DNA of 64,000 nt from CAWHYG01 sp963833505 (GCA_963833505.1 CAWHYG010000006.1:372001-436000), one strand, 5' to 3'. Counted from the first letter of the stretch, positions 42,664 through 55,060 are shown. A program made the numbers and translations. The notes: generated from the letters alone by a model not told the origin.

Positions 42664-42780
42664 TCCAATCGGATCGCTCCATCCGACATTCCCTTCGATA
42701 TTGGACCCTTTCGGGGAACATAAGCGAGTAAGTATGGCTCCTCAAGAAGAAAATCATGCGGATCGATAGGATCCAATCGG
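42664..42780. promoter_or_regulatory. Candidate operator repeats upstream of the MocR gene
   Basis: The word TCCAATCGG occurs at 42664-42672 and 42772-42780 in direct orientation, and TCCAAT in reverse at 42705-42700 (ATTGGA). MocR regulators usually bind direct repeats of about this size close to their own promoter. The spacing (about 108 bases between direct copies) fits DNA looping. It lies immediately upstream of the GTG start, so autoregulation with pdxST is likely. Confidence 0.4.
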
Positions 42781-42851
42781 ACTATATTCGTGAAGAGCCC
42801 ATCTCAAGAACCGGGTCCGCGCACCTTGTACGGTCGGGAGAACCGGGACCA

Positions 42852-42886
42852 ACAAAAGTCGCGCCACGCCCAACGGACTGGGCGCG
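42852..42886 (-). terminator. Probable terminator of the GT39-like gene
   Basis: On the minus strand CGCGCCCA-GTCCGT-TGGGCGTG forms an 8-bp stem (one G-U) followed seven bases later by TTTT. It is about 60 bases beyond the stop at 42946. The remainder of 42781-42945 shows nothing else. Confidence 0.4.
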
Positions 42887-42945
42887 CTACGGACCGGGGG
42901 ACGCGTTTTCCACTGCGGAAGCGCCGCCGTCTCACCAGTTCGGGC

Positions 42946-45102
42946 TCACCGCGGTGATGCCGCCTTCAGTTGCTCCTCATAGCGGTAGATCGTCGGCAGC
43001 TCGTACCACGTTCGCTTGTCCGGATCCTCGGGCAGCCTGGTCGAGACCGTTTCCGGCACCTGGTAGACCCGGGCCAACGGCACGCCCTGATAATCAACCT
43101 CTCCCCGGAGGACGATCTCTCCCCGTTTGGAGAGCCCGGCGAGAAAGTCCCAGAGACCGTCGGCGACGGTCGCCCGGCGATAGGACACCAGGATCGCATC
43201 GGCCGGCCCGGCGAAGGAAAGCCCCAGGACCGCCGCCCGCTTCCCTTCGGCGCGGTACGGCGCGGCCCAACCCGAGTAGTAGGCCGAGTAGTCGTCCTTG
43301 GCCAGCGGCTGCCGGCTCCAATCCCCGGCGGGAAGAAGCGCCCGGATGAACGGCTCCGCGTCCGCGAAGTAGTTCAGCTTGGGAATGGTGTGGACCATGA
43401 GCGGCTGGCCGTTCTTCGCCGGGATCCGCAGGCACTCAGCCACCAGCTTGGGGGTCAGGCTGTCCACCCAGTAGGTCAGCTCGAATCCCTTCCGCCAGGC
43501 GCCGCGCGCGCCGCCGAGCCATCCGCTGTAGTAGGAGAGGCCCCAGGGCTCCTGGATGAGCGAGTCGCCGGTGGAGATCAAGGCGAGCAGCAGAAGCGCC
43601 GTGGCGGCCGCGCGCGCGTTGCGTAGGCGGCTCGGAGCGAACCTTGCGATCGGATCGATCAGCCCTTCCGCTCCCGCGGCGGCCAGCAGGGCCACCGCCA
43701 CGAAGATGTAGACGAACTGGCGCGTGCCGTCATGGTTCGGCGTACCTGGAAGCAGTCCCACTATCCAGGCATAGAGAAACCCCGTGATCCCGAGGGCCTG
43801 CGGCCAGACCGCGGCCAGGCCCGTCCCCGCCTCCGGCGCGAGCGGATGCCTCCAGACGTTTCGCAGGCGCCCGTACAGAGCCCGTCCGGCAAAGTACAGG
43901 CCGGGAAGCACCAGCAGGAGGGCCGCGATCGGCAGGGTGGCCGCGGTCATGACCGGGCGGTAGTGCCACGGCGGGTGGAATCCCCAGCTTCTTCCCTGGT
44001 AGAAGACGTTGATGGGAACCCACTGGGATCGCGTCGTGGCCTGGCGGAGATAGTCGGTGAACCGGGCGAGACCGCCCTCCCACGGCCAGAAGAACGGGTC
44101 GAGGATCATGAGGAAGAGCGGAGCGATGAAGACGCCGAGACCGGCGCACATCCAGAATCGCCGGCGCCGCCAGGATCCGAGGATGCCCGCCGTACCGAGG
44201 ACCCAGACCGGGATGAGCACGTTGGTGAACTTGGCGGTGAACGAGAGGGCGCAGGCGCCGAGCCACGCCAAAACCCATTGCCGGCCGCCGGTCTCCTCAT
44301 CCAGCGCCCGAGGAAGCAGGAGGGCCAGAAGCACCCAGAAGAGATTCTGCATCGTTTCGGTGGCGCCGAAGTGCCCGTGCGCCCAGACGGCGGGAACGCC
44401 CAGATAGACGAAGACCCCGGCCAGCGAAGCCGCTCTCGAATGGCCGGCGCGGAGGAGCAGAAAGAGCAGGCAGGACGTGCCCGCGAGGAGCAAGGTGATC
44501 GCGAGGCGGAAGGTCGCCAGGTCCGGCTCCCCGGCCCAATGGAACGGCAGGCCGGCCATGGCCATCCAGAACTCGTTGAGTGGCGGGTGGCCGTTGGCCT
44601 CGGGGTGCTGGAGCCAGACTTTCGTGATCGTATCCGGGGCGAAAACAGCCGAAAAACGGGAAGGATGGACGAAGGCCGACAGGAGGTCGCCGACCCATCC
44701 CCGCTGCATCTGGGCGAAGTGGAAGTAGGTGGGCTCGTCCCAGCTCAAGCCGTAGCGGAGCACGCCGGGCGCGGCGCAAAGGAAGACGATGACGAGAAGA
44801 AGAAGCGCGATCCCGCGATCGGACTCGAACCATCGCCATGAGACAGGCCCGGGCCGGACGCCTCGGGAAGATGCGTCCGGCGGGTTCGGCTCGCCGGAGA
44901 GCGACGCTGCGGACGGGACCTTCGGATCGGCGGAAAGCGCGTCCGCAGGGGGAGCCTTCGGGGCGGCGGAAGGCTCCGCTCTCGGGGAAGAGTTCGCGGC
45001 GCCCGGATCCATCGCATCCGGCAAGCCCTTCCGGCGGCCGGCAGAGGAATCATCTCCGCGGCGAGTCCGTCCCGATCCGGTTCTCGATCTTCCCTCAGCC
45101 AT
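42946..45102 (-). CDS. GT39-like (protein O-mannosyltransferase-type) membrane glycosyltransferase
   Basis: Up to 718 residues. After an Ala/Pro/Ser-rich N-terminal extension (~1-75) comes a transmembrane helix and the GT-C catalytic loop YGLSWDEPTYFHFAQ (Asp-Glu pair), then about eleven more helices and a periplasmic C-terminal domain. The family transfers sugars from polyprenyl-phosphate donors. It is the second GT-C enzyme in the window. ATG 45012 (MDPGAANSS) is an alternative start; using 45102 the gene overlaps the divergent RluA-type frame by 314 bases within low-complexity DNA. No operon partner. Confidence 0.78.
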   Translation of the reverse strand: MAEGRSRTGSGRTRRGDDSSAGRRKGLPDAMDPGAANSSPRAEPSAAPKAPPADALSADPKVPSAASLSGEPNPPDASSRGVRPGPVSWRWFESDRGIALLLLVIVFLCAAPGVLRYGLSWDEPTYFHFAQMQRGWVGDLLSAFVHPSRFSAVFAPDTITKVWLQHPEANGHPPLNEFWMAMAGLPFHWAGEPDLATFRLAITLLLAGTSCLLFLLLRAGHSRAASLAGVFVYLGVPAVWAHGHFGATETMQNLFWVLLALLLPRALDEETGGRQWVLAWLGACALSFTAKFTNVLIPVWVLGTAGILGSWRRRRFWMCAGLGVFIAPLFLMILDPFFWPWEGGLARFTDYLRQATTRSQWVPINVFYQGRSWGFHPPWHYRPVMTAATLPIAALLLVLPGLYFAGRALYGRLRNVWRHPLAPEAGTGLAAVWPQALGITGFLYAWIVGLLPGTPNHDGTRQFVYIFVAVALLAAAGAEGLIDPIARFAPSRLRNARAAATALLLLALISTGDSLIQEPWGLSYYSGWLGGARGAWRKGFELTYWVDSLTPKLVAECLRIPAKNGQPLMVHTIPKLNYFADAEPFIRALLPAGDWSRQPLAKDDYSAYYSGWAAPYRAEGKRAAVLGLSFAGPADAILVSYRRATVADGLWDFLAGLSKRGEIVLRGEVDYQGVPLARVYQVPETVSTRLPEDPDKRTWYELPTIYRYEEQLKAASPR

Positions 45103-45826
45103 CGTTTCGTGGACTGATCACTGGATCGCGATCGACAAGCCCGCGGGTCTCCTTTCCCGGCCCGGGCCGGGACACCGGGCGAGCGCGCTCTCGCTGCTGG
45201 AAGACTGGCTCCGGCGGACCGGAGCGGAGCGTTCTTCTCCGGGAGTCGTCCATCGGCTGGATCGGGGAACCTCGGGAATCCTCATGTTCTCCCTCACCCC
45301 GGAGGGATACCGCGCGCTCACGGCCGGTCTGGCCGAGCGGCGCATCGTGAAGGAATATACGGCCATCGTGGCCGGGTGGCCACAACCCCGTCAGGGTCTG
45401 ATCGATCTGCCTCTCCGGCGCAACGCCTCCGGCCGGACGGTGCCTTCCCCGCACGGCGCACCGGCCCGCACCCGCTACCGCACGCGCCGGCGGCTTCCCG
45501 GCGCGGCCTTGCTTGATATCCAACCCCTGACCGGACGAACCCATCAGATCCGGGCTCACTTCGCGGCCCGCGGCCATCCGGTGCTCGGCGACCCCGTCTA
45601 TGGAGACCGATCGAACCGGCGGCTCGTTCCGCGGCTCTGCCTGCACGCCGGGAGGATCGTGCTGGCGTTTGATCTCATCGCCTCTCTCCTTCCGCTGGGA
45701 ATCCGGGTCCCTTCGCCGGATGGGGCCCCTCGGAAGGAAGGCGAGCCCTTGATCATCGAAGCTCCCGAGCCGAGGGCGTTCGCCTCGATCGCGGCTCGGT
45801 TGACCGCGGGCGGGAAACGGGAGTAG
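44789..45826 (+). CDS. RluA-family RNA pseudouridine synthase
   Basis: The enzyme proper begins about base 45090 (WIAIDKPAGLLSRPGPGH). It has the catalytic motif HRLDRGTSGILM with the nucleophilic Asp, KEYTAIVAGWP, and the C-terminal LTGRTHQIRAHFAARGHPVLGDPVYG. It isomerises uridine in rRNA or tRNA. The only in-frame ATG lies at 44789, giving a ~100-residue Gly/Ala/Ser-rich extension encoded opposite the start of the glycosyltransferase; I see no GTG or TTG start closer in. The extension is probably an artefact or recent minisatellite growth. No S4 domain. Confidence 0.85.
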   Translation: MTRRRSAIPRSDSNHRHETGPGRTPREDASGGFGSPESDAADGTFGSAESASAGGAFGAAEGSALGEEFAAPGSIASGKPFRRPAEESSPRRVRPDPVLDLPSAIVSWTDHWIAIDKPAGLLSRPGPGHRASALSLLEDWLRRTGAERSSPGVVHRLDRGTSGILMFSLTPEGYRALTAGLAERRIVKEYTAIVAGWPQPRQGLIDLPLRRNASGRTVPSPHGAPARTRYRTRRRLPGAALLDIQPLTGRTHQIRAHFAARGHPVLGDPVYGDRSNRRLVPRLCLHAGRIVLAFDLIASLLPLGIRVPSPDGAPRKEGEPLIIEAPEPRAFASIAARLTAGGKRE

Positions 45827-45870
45827 CCTCCCTGGCAGAGGATGGGGCGAGAATGGACAATGGAGGACAC

Positions 45871-47388
45871 ATGAAGCCGCGCGGAATCCCCGGTTCCCGG
45901 CGCACGGTCCTCCTGCTCTGCGGTCTGACGCTGGGCTGGATGATGCCGGCCCTGCCGATCGCCGTCACCCTCTCCCGAGCGGCGGAAGCGCCGGCCATTC
46001 CGGCCTGGCAGAGGGCCGTGGGCAGCGGCACCATCGTCTCGCGCCGGGTTCCCGTTCTCGGCCCGAACGCCGCCGGCGAGATGAACGGGGCACGCCTTCT
46101 CTCAGCGCCGGTCGGATCCCCGTCCACGGCCTGGGCCCTCTGCGCCAACGCCGCCGGCCGCGTCTTTCAGGACATCAGTTTCGCCGACTCGCGCACCGGT
46201 TTCGTCGCGGGGGAACTGGGCGTCGTCTACCGCACGACGGACGGAGGCGCGCATTGGCAACAGGCCATGAACCTCGGCTATCCCTACTACTGGTACGGCG
46301 TCGAGGCCCTGAACCTCGACTCCGTGGTCGTGGCGGGTTTTCAGATCCAATCAGGCGAGGGGATCGTCCGCTGGTCCGAAGACGGCGGCGTCACGTGGGG
46401 CCCGATCCTCGCGGTGCACCCGGACGCGTGGCTCGACAAGATCCGCTTCGCCGATTCCGAGCGGGGCATCGCCACGACCATGGCCGGAGGTCAGATCGTC
46501 CGGACCACCGGCGGCGGCCGGACCGCGCCCGACTGGAGCCGCGTCATCGCGGATTCCACCGGCGGATGGTTCGCCGGAAACTTCACCTTCGAAAAGGATC
46601 TTCCGGTGATGGCGGCCGGCGCCCACCTCTGCCGGTCGAGTGACGGCGGAGCCAGTTGGTCAGCGCAAACCGGCGCCGATCCGGTCTTCGACGGCGCCGT
46701 CGAGTTCGTCAACCCATCCCTCGGATTCACCGGCGGGGGCAACATCGCTCCCGGGGTCCAGGGCTGGGTTCACCGGACGACCGACGGAGGCAACACCTGG
46801 ACCGACCGCCTGCTCGTGACGCCCTATCCGGTCCGGGCCGTGCGATTCGCCACCCCGATGCGCGGCTGGGCGGCCGGAGGCGACATCGACTCCAACGCGG
46901 GCGGCATCTGGGGCACGACCGATGGGGGCAACACCTGGACGCGAGAGATCGACACGGCGGCGGAGATGCGCAGCCTGTCCCTGGTTCGCGTCGGATCCGA
47001 TTCGGTCGACGTCTGGGGCTGCGGGTACACCGCGGCCTTCCAGGGGCGGATCTATCACTGCCGCGTCTATCTTCCCGCGCCGGCAGCCGTCCGCGAGCGC
47101 ACCGATCAGAGCGCCGTGAGCCCGGTTCGAACCTTCCCCAATCCCTTCAGTCCCTCGACCTCGCTCAGCTTCTTCATGGCGAGGCCGGAGTCGGTCCTGG
47201 TGGAGATCTTCGATCCCGCCGGACGGGTCATCCGCCGCATCGAGCCGGGGCTGGTCGGCTCCGGCACCCACGAGATCCTCTGGGACGGACGGGACGAAGC
47301 GGGACGAAGGCTCGCGAGCGGTGTCTTCTTCTACCGCTTCCGCGCCGGAGACGAGGTCAAGGGGGGCACTCTCGTCCTGGTCCGATAG
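45871..47388 (+). CDS. Exported YCF48/BNR-repeat propeller protein with FlgD-like tail
   Basis: About 505 residues. Signal peptide, then a beta-propeller with repeated sialidase/YCF48-type blades: VYRTTDGGAHWQQ, VRWSEDGGVTWGP, HRTTDGGNTWTDR, WGTTDGGNTWTRE. The C-terminal FlgD-like domain starts RTFPNPFSPSTSL and ends RLASGVFFYRFRAGDEVKGG...LVR. The family includes photosystem assembly factors, but in heterotrophs the role is unknown; the fold suggests a secreted binding protein. ATG 45871 has GGAGG 5 bases upstream and is preferred over 45853. Confidence 0.85.
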   Translation: MKPRGIPGSRRTVLLLCGLTLGWMMPALPIAVTLSRAAEAPAIPAWQRAVGSGTIVSRRVPVLGPNAAGEMNGARLLSAPVGSPSTAWALCANAAGRVFQDISFADSRTGFVAGELGVVYRTTDGGAHWQQAMNLGYPYYWYGVEALNLDSVVVAGFQIQSGEGIVRWSEDGGVTWGPILAVHPDAWLDKIRFADSERGIATTMAGGQIVRTTGGGRTAPDWSRVIADSTGGWFAGNFTFEKDLPVMAAGAHLCRSSDGGASWSAQTGADPVFDGAVEFVNPSLGFTGGGNIAPGVQGWVHRTTDGGNTWTDRLLVTPYPVRAVRFATPMRGWAAGGDIDSNAGGIWGTTDGGNTWTREIDTAAEMRSLSLVRVGSDSVDVWGCGYTAAFQGRIYHCRVYLPAPAAVRERTDQSAVSPVRTFPNPFSPSTSLSFFMARPESVLVEIFDPAGRVIRRIEPGLVGSGTHEILWDGRDEAGRRLASGVFFYRFRAGDEVKGGTLVLVR

Positions 47389-47589
47389 CCGCTTCCGCGA
47401 GTCCATCGGTCGCACCTGAGCAATGCGGGCTGTGAGGAAACCGCGAATCGCGCGTGGTAGCAAGCGCCCCGAATACCTCGGCGTCCGAAACCCCCGGCAT
47501 CGGAACCCGCATCGACCCCCGCGGGCTCTGACTCGCCTCGTGGCGTCATCGGAACGAGGCTGACCGACGATGCGATGCCGAACAAGGTT

Positions 47590-47616
47590 GACCCGAGGCT
47601 CCGTCGGAGCCGGGTC
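47590..47616. terminator. Hairpin between convergent YCF48-like gene and hflX
   Basis: GACCC-GA-GGCTCC-GTC-GGAGCC-GGGTC: 11 pairs with a two-base bulge, ending three bases from the hflX stop. No strong T-run, so termination efficiency is uncertain. The rest of 47389-47589 shows nothing recognisable. Confidence 0.4.
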
Positions 47617-47618
47617 AG

Positions 47619-48908
47619 TCAGACGCCATCGGAAGCATCTCCCGGAGCGGCGGAACCGATTCCAGACGGCACGACCTTCACGGTGAATCCGGCCCGTTCC
47701 AGGCGGGTTACGTCCCGGGAATCCAGCCACCACTCACTCAAGACCCGGCCGTCGACGTAGCTTTCGGCGCAAAGCTCGCCGCGCCTGAGCAGCAGGCCTA
47801 GCTCGGCCCGGCGCTCTTCTGGGCATTGCACCCGCGCCCGCACCCGCGTGTCGCGGATGGCCGCGGCGAGGCGGGCGCGCAGCACGTCCTTGTCTTCCGC
47901 TCGGAGCGCCGAGATCAGGACCGCCTCAGGGAAGCGGTGGCGCGCTTCCAGCTCGGCGGTTTCGTCCCGCAGCCGATCGGCCTTGTTGAGCACGAGCAGG
48001 CGGGGCACGGGGCGATCGATCAGCTCCTCCAGAACCTCTTCAACCGCGGCGATCTGTTCATCCCGCGCCGGGTGGCTCACGTCGGCCACGTGCAACAGGA
48101 GGTCCGCTTCTTCCACTTCCTTCAGGGTCGCCCGGAAGGACGCGATCAGGTGGTGGGGCAGCTTCCGGATGAATCCGACCGTGTCGGACAGCAGGATCTC
48201 GACCTCGCCCGGGAGAATCACGCGCCGGGTCGTGGTGTCGAGGGTCGCGAACAGCCGGTCTTCCTCGAGAACCGAAGCGTGCGCCAGCCGGTTGAAGATC
48301 GTCGACTTGCCGGCATTGGTGTAGCCGACCAGCGAGATGCGAAACGCGTTCCGGCGCCGCTGCGATTGGATGGCGCGCTCGACCTTGACCTCCTCGAGCC
48401 GTTTCACGAGCGTGGCGATCTTCTGCCGGACCCGGCGGCGGTCGACCTCGAGCTGCGTTTCCCCGGGACCTCGCGTTCCGATGCCGCCACCGGTGCGGGA
48501 AAGGTGTCCCCACATTCCGGCGAGACGTGGCAGAAGGTACCGGAGCTGCGCCAGCTCCACCTGGAGCTTGGCCTCGCGGCTCTGGGCCCGGCGGGCGAAG
48601 ATGTCGAGGATCAGCTCGCTGCGGTCGAGCACCCGGACCTTCAGCTCGTCGCCGAGATGGCGGACCTGGGCGGGCGTGAGATCCTCATCGCTCACCAGAA
48701 GCGCCGCTCCGGATTCCGCGATGAGATTCGCCGCTTCGTCCATCTTGCCACGGCTGAGGAATCTCCCCGGGTCCCGCGCCTGGCGCCGCTGAAAGAAACG
48801 TCCGACGACCACGCCGCCGGCGGTTTCGACGAGCTGGGCCAGCTCATCGAGAGTGTCTTGCGCCTTGCTCGGCCCGGAGAATCCGACCAGCACGGCGGTT
48901 TCCGTCAC
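47619..48908 (-). CDS. hflX: Ribosome-associated GTPase HflX
   Basis: 429 residues. N-terminal HflX domain with the signature GGIGTRGPGETQLEVDRRR (about residue 150), coiled region, then the G domain: VGYTNAGKSTIFNRL, DTVGFIRKLPHHLIASFRATLKE and NKADRL. HflX splits stalled ribosomes under stress. Length and order are normal. The upstream gap 48909-49204 has no gene that I can support. Confidence 0.96.
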   Translation of the reverse strand: MTETAVLVGFSGPSKAQDTLDELAQLVETAGGVVVGRFFQRRQARDPGRFLSRGKMDEAANLIAESGAALLVSDEDLTPAQVRHLGDELKVRVLDRSELILDIFARRAQSREAKLQVELAQLRYLLPRLAGMWGHLSRTGGGIGTRGPGETQLEVDRRRVRQKIATLVKRLEEVKVERAIQSQRRRNAFRISLVGYTNAGKSTIFNRLAHASVLEEDRLFATLDTTTRRVILPGEVEILLSDTVGFIRKLPHHLIASFRATLKEVEEADLLLHVADVSHPARDEQIAAVEEVLEELIDRPVPRLLVLNKADRLRDETAELEARHRFPEAVLISALRAEDKDVLRARLAAAIRDTRVRARVQCPEERRAELGLLLRRGELCAESYVDGRVLSEWWLDSRDVTRLERAGFTVKVVPSGIGSAAPGDASDGV

Positions 48909-49204
48909 CGGGAGCCGGGAATGCGGGTCTCCAGGCGTCGCGGCTTCGCGCCGATCGGTGTCAGCGCCGTCGATGGCCTCGGGCGCGCGTGAATCAGTCC
49001 TGGAGTCCTTGTTCGTCTTGGTCCTCCCCGTCGTTTCCGGCCGGACCTGCCGCGCGCCGGCGATCTCTCCGGCGCGACCCGGCCCTCGCTTCCAGCTTGT
49101 ACGTCTCCGCCGGCCGATTCAAGGGCCGATCGGACCAGCGCGACGCGTCGCAACCGCGCCCGCGGCGCGGCGTCTCGTGGTCGCCGGCGTCGAACGATGG
49201 GGTC

Positions 49205-50323
49205 TCAGAGGATCCGATAGGTCACGCCGAGGGCCAGCGTCTCCTTGAACTGGCCCGCCTTCCGGATCGCTCCCTGAACCGCGCCGGGGTTCGTCAGCAC
49301 CCCGTTGTCGATGACCGGGATGACGGTGTTGTCGTACTTCTCGTAGAGCCACCGCGCGTACAAGTTGACCGAGATCAGCTTGCTGACCTGGCTGGTCAGG
49401 ATGTTCTCCCAATCGGCGCTCATCCTGGTTGGATAATCGGCGACGCCCGGGTCGATGCCCTGGGCGGTCAGGGAGGCCGCGGTGAGGCTCTGGAGCTTCT
49501 TCTTCCCGGAGAAGAAGACCGGCTGGTAGAGGGTCAGGTTCGAGGTCCAGGAGAGCCGGCCGGCCACACTCTTGTAGCTGGTGACCCACTGCAGTCCGCC
49601 GTCATTCCCGGTCTCCGACTTCGTCGTCTTGCCGGCATCGGGGTAGTAGCGCCGGATGCTCTCCCGGAATCCGAAGCCCAGCCGGCTCAGGAGCGTGCGG
49701 TTCGTCTGATTCACGAACTGCCGCGCAATTCCCCCCGACTCCAGGAACCGCATGGGGTTCAGGCTGATCGATCGCCCGAGCGAATCGGGCGGGCCGAAGA
49801 ACTGGCTCTCGTAGCGGACGGAAGCAAAGGGCTGCACATACACCCCGAGAGTGAACCGGAGGATGCTTTCCAGGGCGATCAGGTCGGTGGATTCATCCGG
49901 CTTCTGCCACTTCAACTGGTTGTCCACCACGGCCTGCTGCGCCGTCTGGCCGTAGGCGAGATTGAGCGTGTTGGACCAGTTGACGCTCGGACTGAGTTGA
50001 TTGGCCAGCGATCCGTTGATCAACGCGGTCCAGGCGGCCGAGCCTTTCTCGCCGCCGTACCAGTTCATGCTGTAGGCGCTCTGCGCGAGGTTGACGCCCG
50101 CGTCGAGCTCGGGGACCCACTGTCCCACCACCGGCTTCTTGGTCGTGTCCGCGGGAGCGGCGGCGGTCTGGGCCCGGGAGGCCGGCGGAAGGGCCAGCAC
50201 CGGAATCAGCAGAAAAGCCGCGGCCACGCTCGCGCCTCGCATTCTCCCGGCCCACTGGCGCCCGGCGCCCCGACAGATCCGCCAACTCTGATTTTCCGGA
50301 AGTCCATCCCGGGATGGATTCAT
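49205..50323 (-). CDS. DUF3078 family predicted outer-membrane protein
   Basis: About 372 residues from ATG 50323, or ~345 from ATG 50242, which leaves a cleaner signal peptide (GASVAAAFLLIPVLALPPASRA). The mature part matches DUF3078 landmarks: NLAQSAYSMNWYGGEKGSAAWT at the start, alternating hydrophobic beta strands, and a terminal strand ending LGVTYRIL, consistent with a beta-barrel. Function unknown in the family, which is common in Bacteroidetes and relatives. Confidence 0.75.
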   Translation of the reverse strand: MNPSRDGLPENQSWRICRGAGRQWAGRMRGASVAAAFLLIPVLALPPASRAQTAAAPADTTKKPVVGQWVPELDAGVNLAQSAYSMNWYGGEKGSAAWTALINGSLANQLSPSVNWSNTLNLAYGQTAQQAVVDNQLKWQKPDESTDLIALESILRFTLGVYVQPFASVRYESQFFGPPDSLGRSISLNPMRFLESGGIARQFVNQTNRTLLSRLGFGFRESIRRYYPDAGKTTKSETGNDGGLQWVTSYKSVAGRLSWTSNLTLYQPVFFSGKKKLQSLTAASLTAQGIDPGVADYPTRMSADWENILTSQVSKLISVNLYARWLYEKYDNTVIPVIDNGVLTNPGAVQGAIRKAGQFKETLALGVTYRIL

Positions 50324-50503
50324 CCGACTTGATTCGCGATCCTCACCTTTCGAACTGAACAAGTAGCTCATGCCCATGTCCTCCGCACCCGCTCCCCTCA
50401 CGAGCCTGCGCCATCCTGGCGTTCGGAAAGGGCGGGCCATTCTGCGCCATGCACGCGTGTCCCACTGCCATCGATGCGGATCGGGGTCTCGGCGCGAGAC
50501 CGG

Positions 50504-50567
50504 CCATGGAGACGCTCGGAAGGCCGGTGACGAGACCAGCCCCATGGAGACGCTCGGCAGGCCGGTG
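50504..50567 (+). repeat. 26-base direct repeat, two copies, upstream of the DUF3078 gene
   Basis: CCATGGAGACGCTCGG followed by (A/C)AGGCCGGTG occurs at 50504-50529 and 50542-50567, a 38-base period. The surrounding gap 50324-50729 also has a strong stem CCCCGGC/GCCGGGG at about 50643-50672, beyond the groEL stop on the minus strand, which may terminate groEL transcription. No gene is supported in the gap. Confidence 0.6.
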
Positions 50568-50729
50568 GCCGCGGACCCCGGTCAAAAAAATGCTCATCGG
50601 CCAAGGTGAGAATCGATCGGGATTCTGTCAAGTACGACGTAGCCCCGGCGCCAGTCGTGACCGGTGCCGGGGCCCGCCTTCCGTCCCGGCCCGAATCCCC
50701 CGGAGGGGCAGGCCGGGAAGCCGGTAATG

Positions 50730-52364
<1,635 letters not shown>

Positions 52365-52481
52365 TCTCCAACCTCCATCCTTTCTTTCCAAACCGCTCCG
52401 TCCGGCCTCGGCCGGCTTCCTCCGGACGCTTCCCGCGCGCCGGCGGCTCCTCCGAGCGCCGCGCGCCGCATCCCGAGGGCT

Positions 52482-52790
52482 CTACTTCTCGATGATCCCG
52501 AGGACGTCGTCCTCCCGCAAAATCACGTACTCCTCGCCGTCGATCTTGACCTCGCTGCCGGCGTATTTGCTCATGAGGACCCGGTCTCCCGGCTTCACTT
52601 CCAGCTTGTGCAGCTTGCCGTCTTCCGTAGTCTTGCCCGGGCCGACGGCCACGATCTCGCCCTGCATGGGCTTCTCCTTGGCAGTATCCGGAATGATGAT
52701 GCCGCCTCGAACCTCCTCGGCCTCCTCGATCCGCTTGACCAGGATGCGATCCCCGAGGGGACGAACCCTGACAGTGCTCTTCTGCGTCAT
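52482..52790 (-). CDS. groS: Co-chaperonin GroES
   Basis: 102 residues: VRPLGDRILVKRIEEAEEVRGGIIIPD, the mobile-loop region, then VGPGKTTEDGKLHKLEVKPGDRVLMSKYAG and EEYVILREDDVLGIIE. It caps the GroEL ring. AAGGAGG precedes the ATG. I looked for a CIRCE element (TTAGCACTC with its inverted partner) upstream and found none, so HrcA control is not evident. Confidence 0.97.
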   Translation of the reverse strand: MTQKSTVRVRPLGDRILVKRIEEAEEVRGGIIIPDTAKEKPMQGEIVAVGPGKTTEDGKLHKLEVKPGDRVLMSKYAGSEVKIDGEEYVILREDDVLGIIEK

Positions 52791-53219
52791 CGAAACCTCC
52801 TTCTCATGGGACCACTGACCCCGCCGTCATCGCACAGACGATCTCGGACACCCGCCTGTTCGCGGCTCTCGCAGAGTGCGTCAAAATGGCTGAATAGATC
52901 ATTGCAACATCCGTGCCACCCAGACGACGTATTCTAACCGACTGTGTCACAGCTAGTTGTGGATAGACACCGAACCGGTTCGGGCTGACAGGACCGGTTT
53001 GCAACGCATCTTTGTGCCAACTTGTCACGCCACAGCGGCAATCCGACCGACACATCTGTTTCTACCTCGGTAACCATCACTCTTCCATATAGTTACATAG
53101 AGATACGTGATCGCACAGGACTGCGTTCACCGCGTGCCAGGATGACAGAAGACGGCCTGATCGTTTCGGATTGGGACGTTTCCCGAGACGGCTCCAGGTT
53201 CGGGTCCGCGAAAGCCCGT
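52791..53219. other. Intergenic region upstream of groES
   Basis: About 430 bases between groES and the stop of the sigma-54 activator (both minus strand). Noticeably less GC-rich than the surroundings around 52890-53110. A TAGAAT -10-like hexamer reads leftward near 52935 without a good -35. No gene, CIRCE element or repeat is supported. Confidence 0.4.
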
Positions 53220-54593
<1,374 letters not shown>

Positions 54594-54876
54594 GGTTCAA
54601 GCATAACCCGACCGCCGCGCGCCGCGTGTCGATAGTGACCAGAAGCACGGTGGCGTGATGAAGCCCACGCGCAGGACCGCGGGCCGACGAGAGCGCTCGA
54701 GCGGTTGTGCCGGTACGGCCTCCGGCCTCCCTTCGCCCAACGCCACCTCTCGGTCGGCGAGGACGGGCGCGTCGTCTATGAACTCCGCCGCCCGTGGCCG
54801 AAGGCGCCACCGGACGCTCGTGCGTCGGACGTTCGACGCACTCCCACTTCCGCCCGGGTCTCTCTGGCCAGCGATT

Positions 54877-54997
54877 CCAACGTTTTCAGAGGTCATCAAC
54901 ACGACGACGGCGGCTGGGACAGGATCTCAGAGTCTACGAACGCTATAGCGGGGGGGCAGCCTCGCTGCTAGACTGGGCGCGGTCTTGAAAACGTTGG
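54877..54997. promoter_or_regulatory. 12-bp inverted repeat flanking the exoprotein promoter region
   Basis: CCAACGTTTTCA (54877-54888) has its exact reverse complement TGAAAACGTTGG at 54986-54997. The arms are about 110 bases apart and bracket a sigma-54-like promoter. They lie between the divergent sigma-54 activator and the FG-GAP protein gene, as expected of paired activator sites. The rest of 54594-55060 shows no gene. Confidence 0.45.
54954..54969 (+). promoter_or_regulatory. Sigma-54-like promoter upstream of the FG-GAP protein gene
   Basis: GGGCAGCCTCGCTGCT has GG (54955-54956) and GC (54967-54968) separated by exactly 10 bases and matches most positions of the -24/-12 consensus (GGCA ... 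TGCT). It is ~92 bases before ATG 55061. The same bases form a small palindrome GCAGC-CTC-GCTGC, so chance GC-rich structure is an alternative. Confidence 0.4.
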
Positions 54998-55060
54998 TGA
55001 TCGTCCTCCCGGGGGGATGGATGGTTTCGGGCTCTTTCACCTGCCAGCGAGGAGGTCGGC

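Noticed and set aside
52804..53055. An 83-codon open frame upstream of groES
   Set aside because: No ribosome-binding site, no recognisable domain, and it occupies the AT-richer presumed promoter region.
52791..53100. CIRCE operator for groESL
   Set aside because: No TTAGCACTC/GAGTGCTAA inverted pair could be found upstream of groES.
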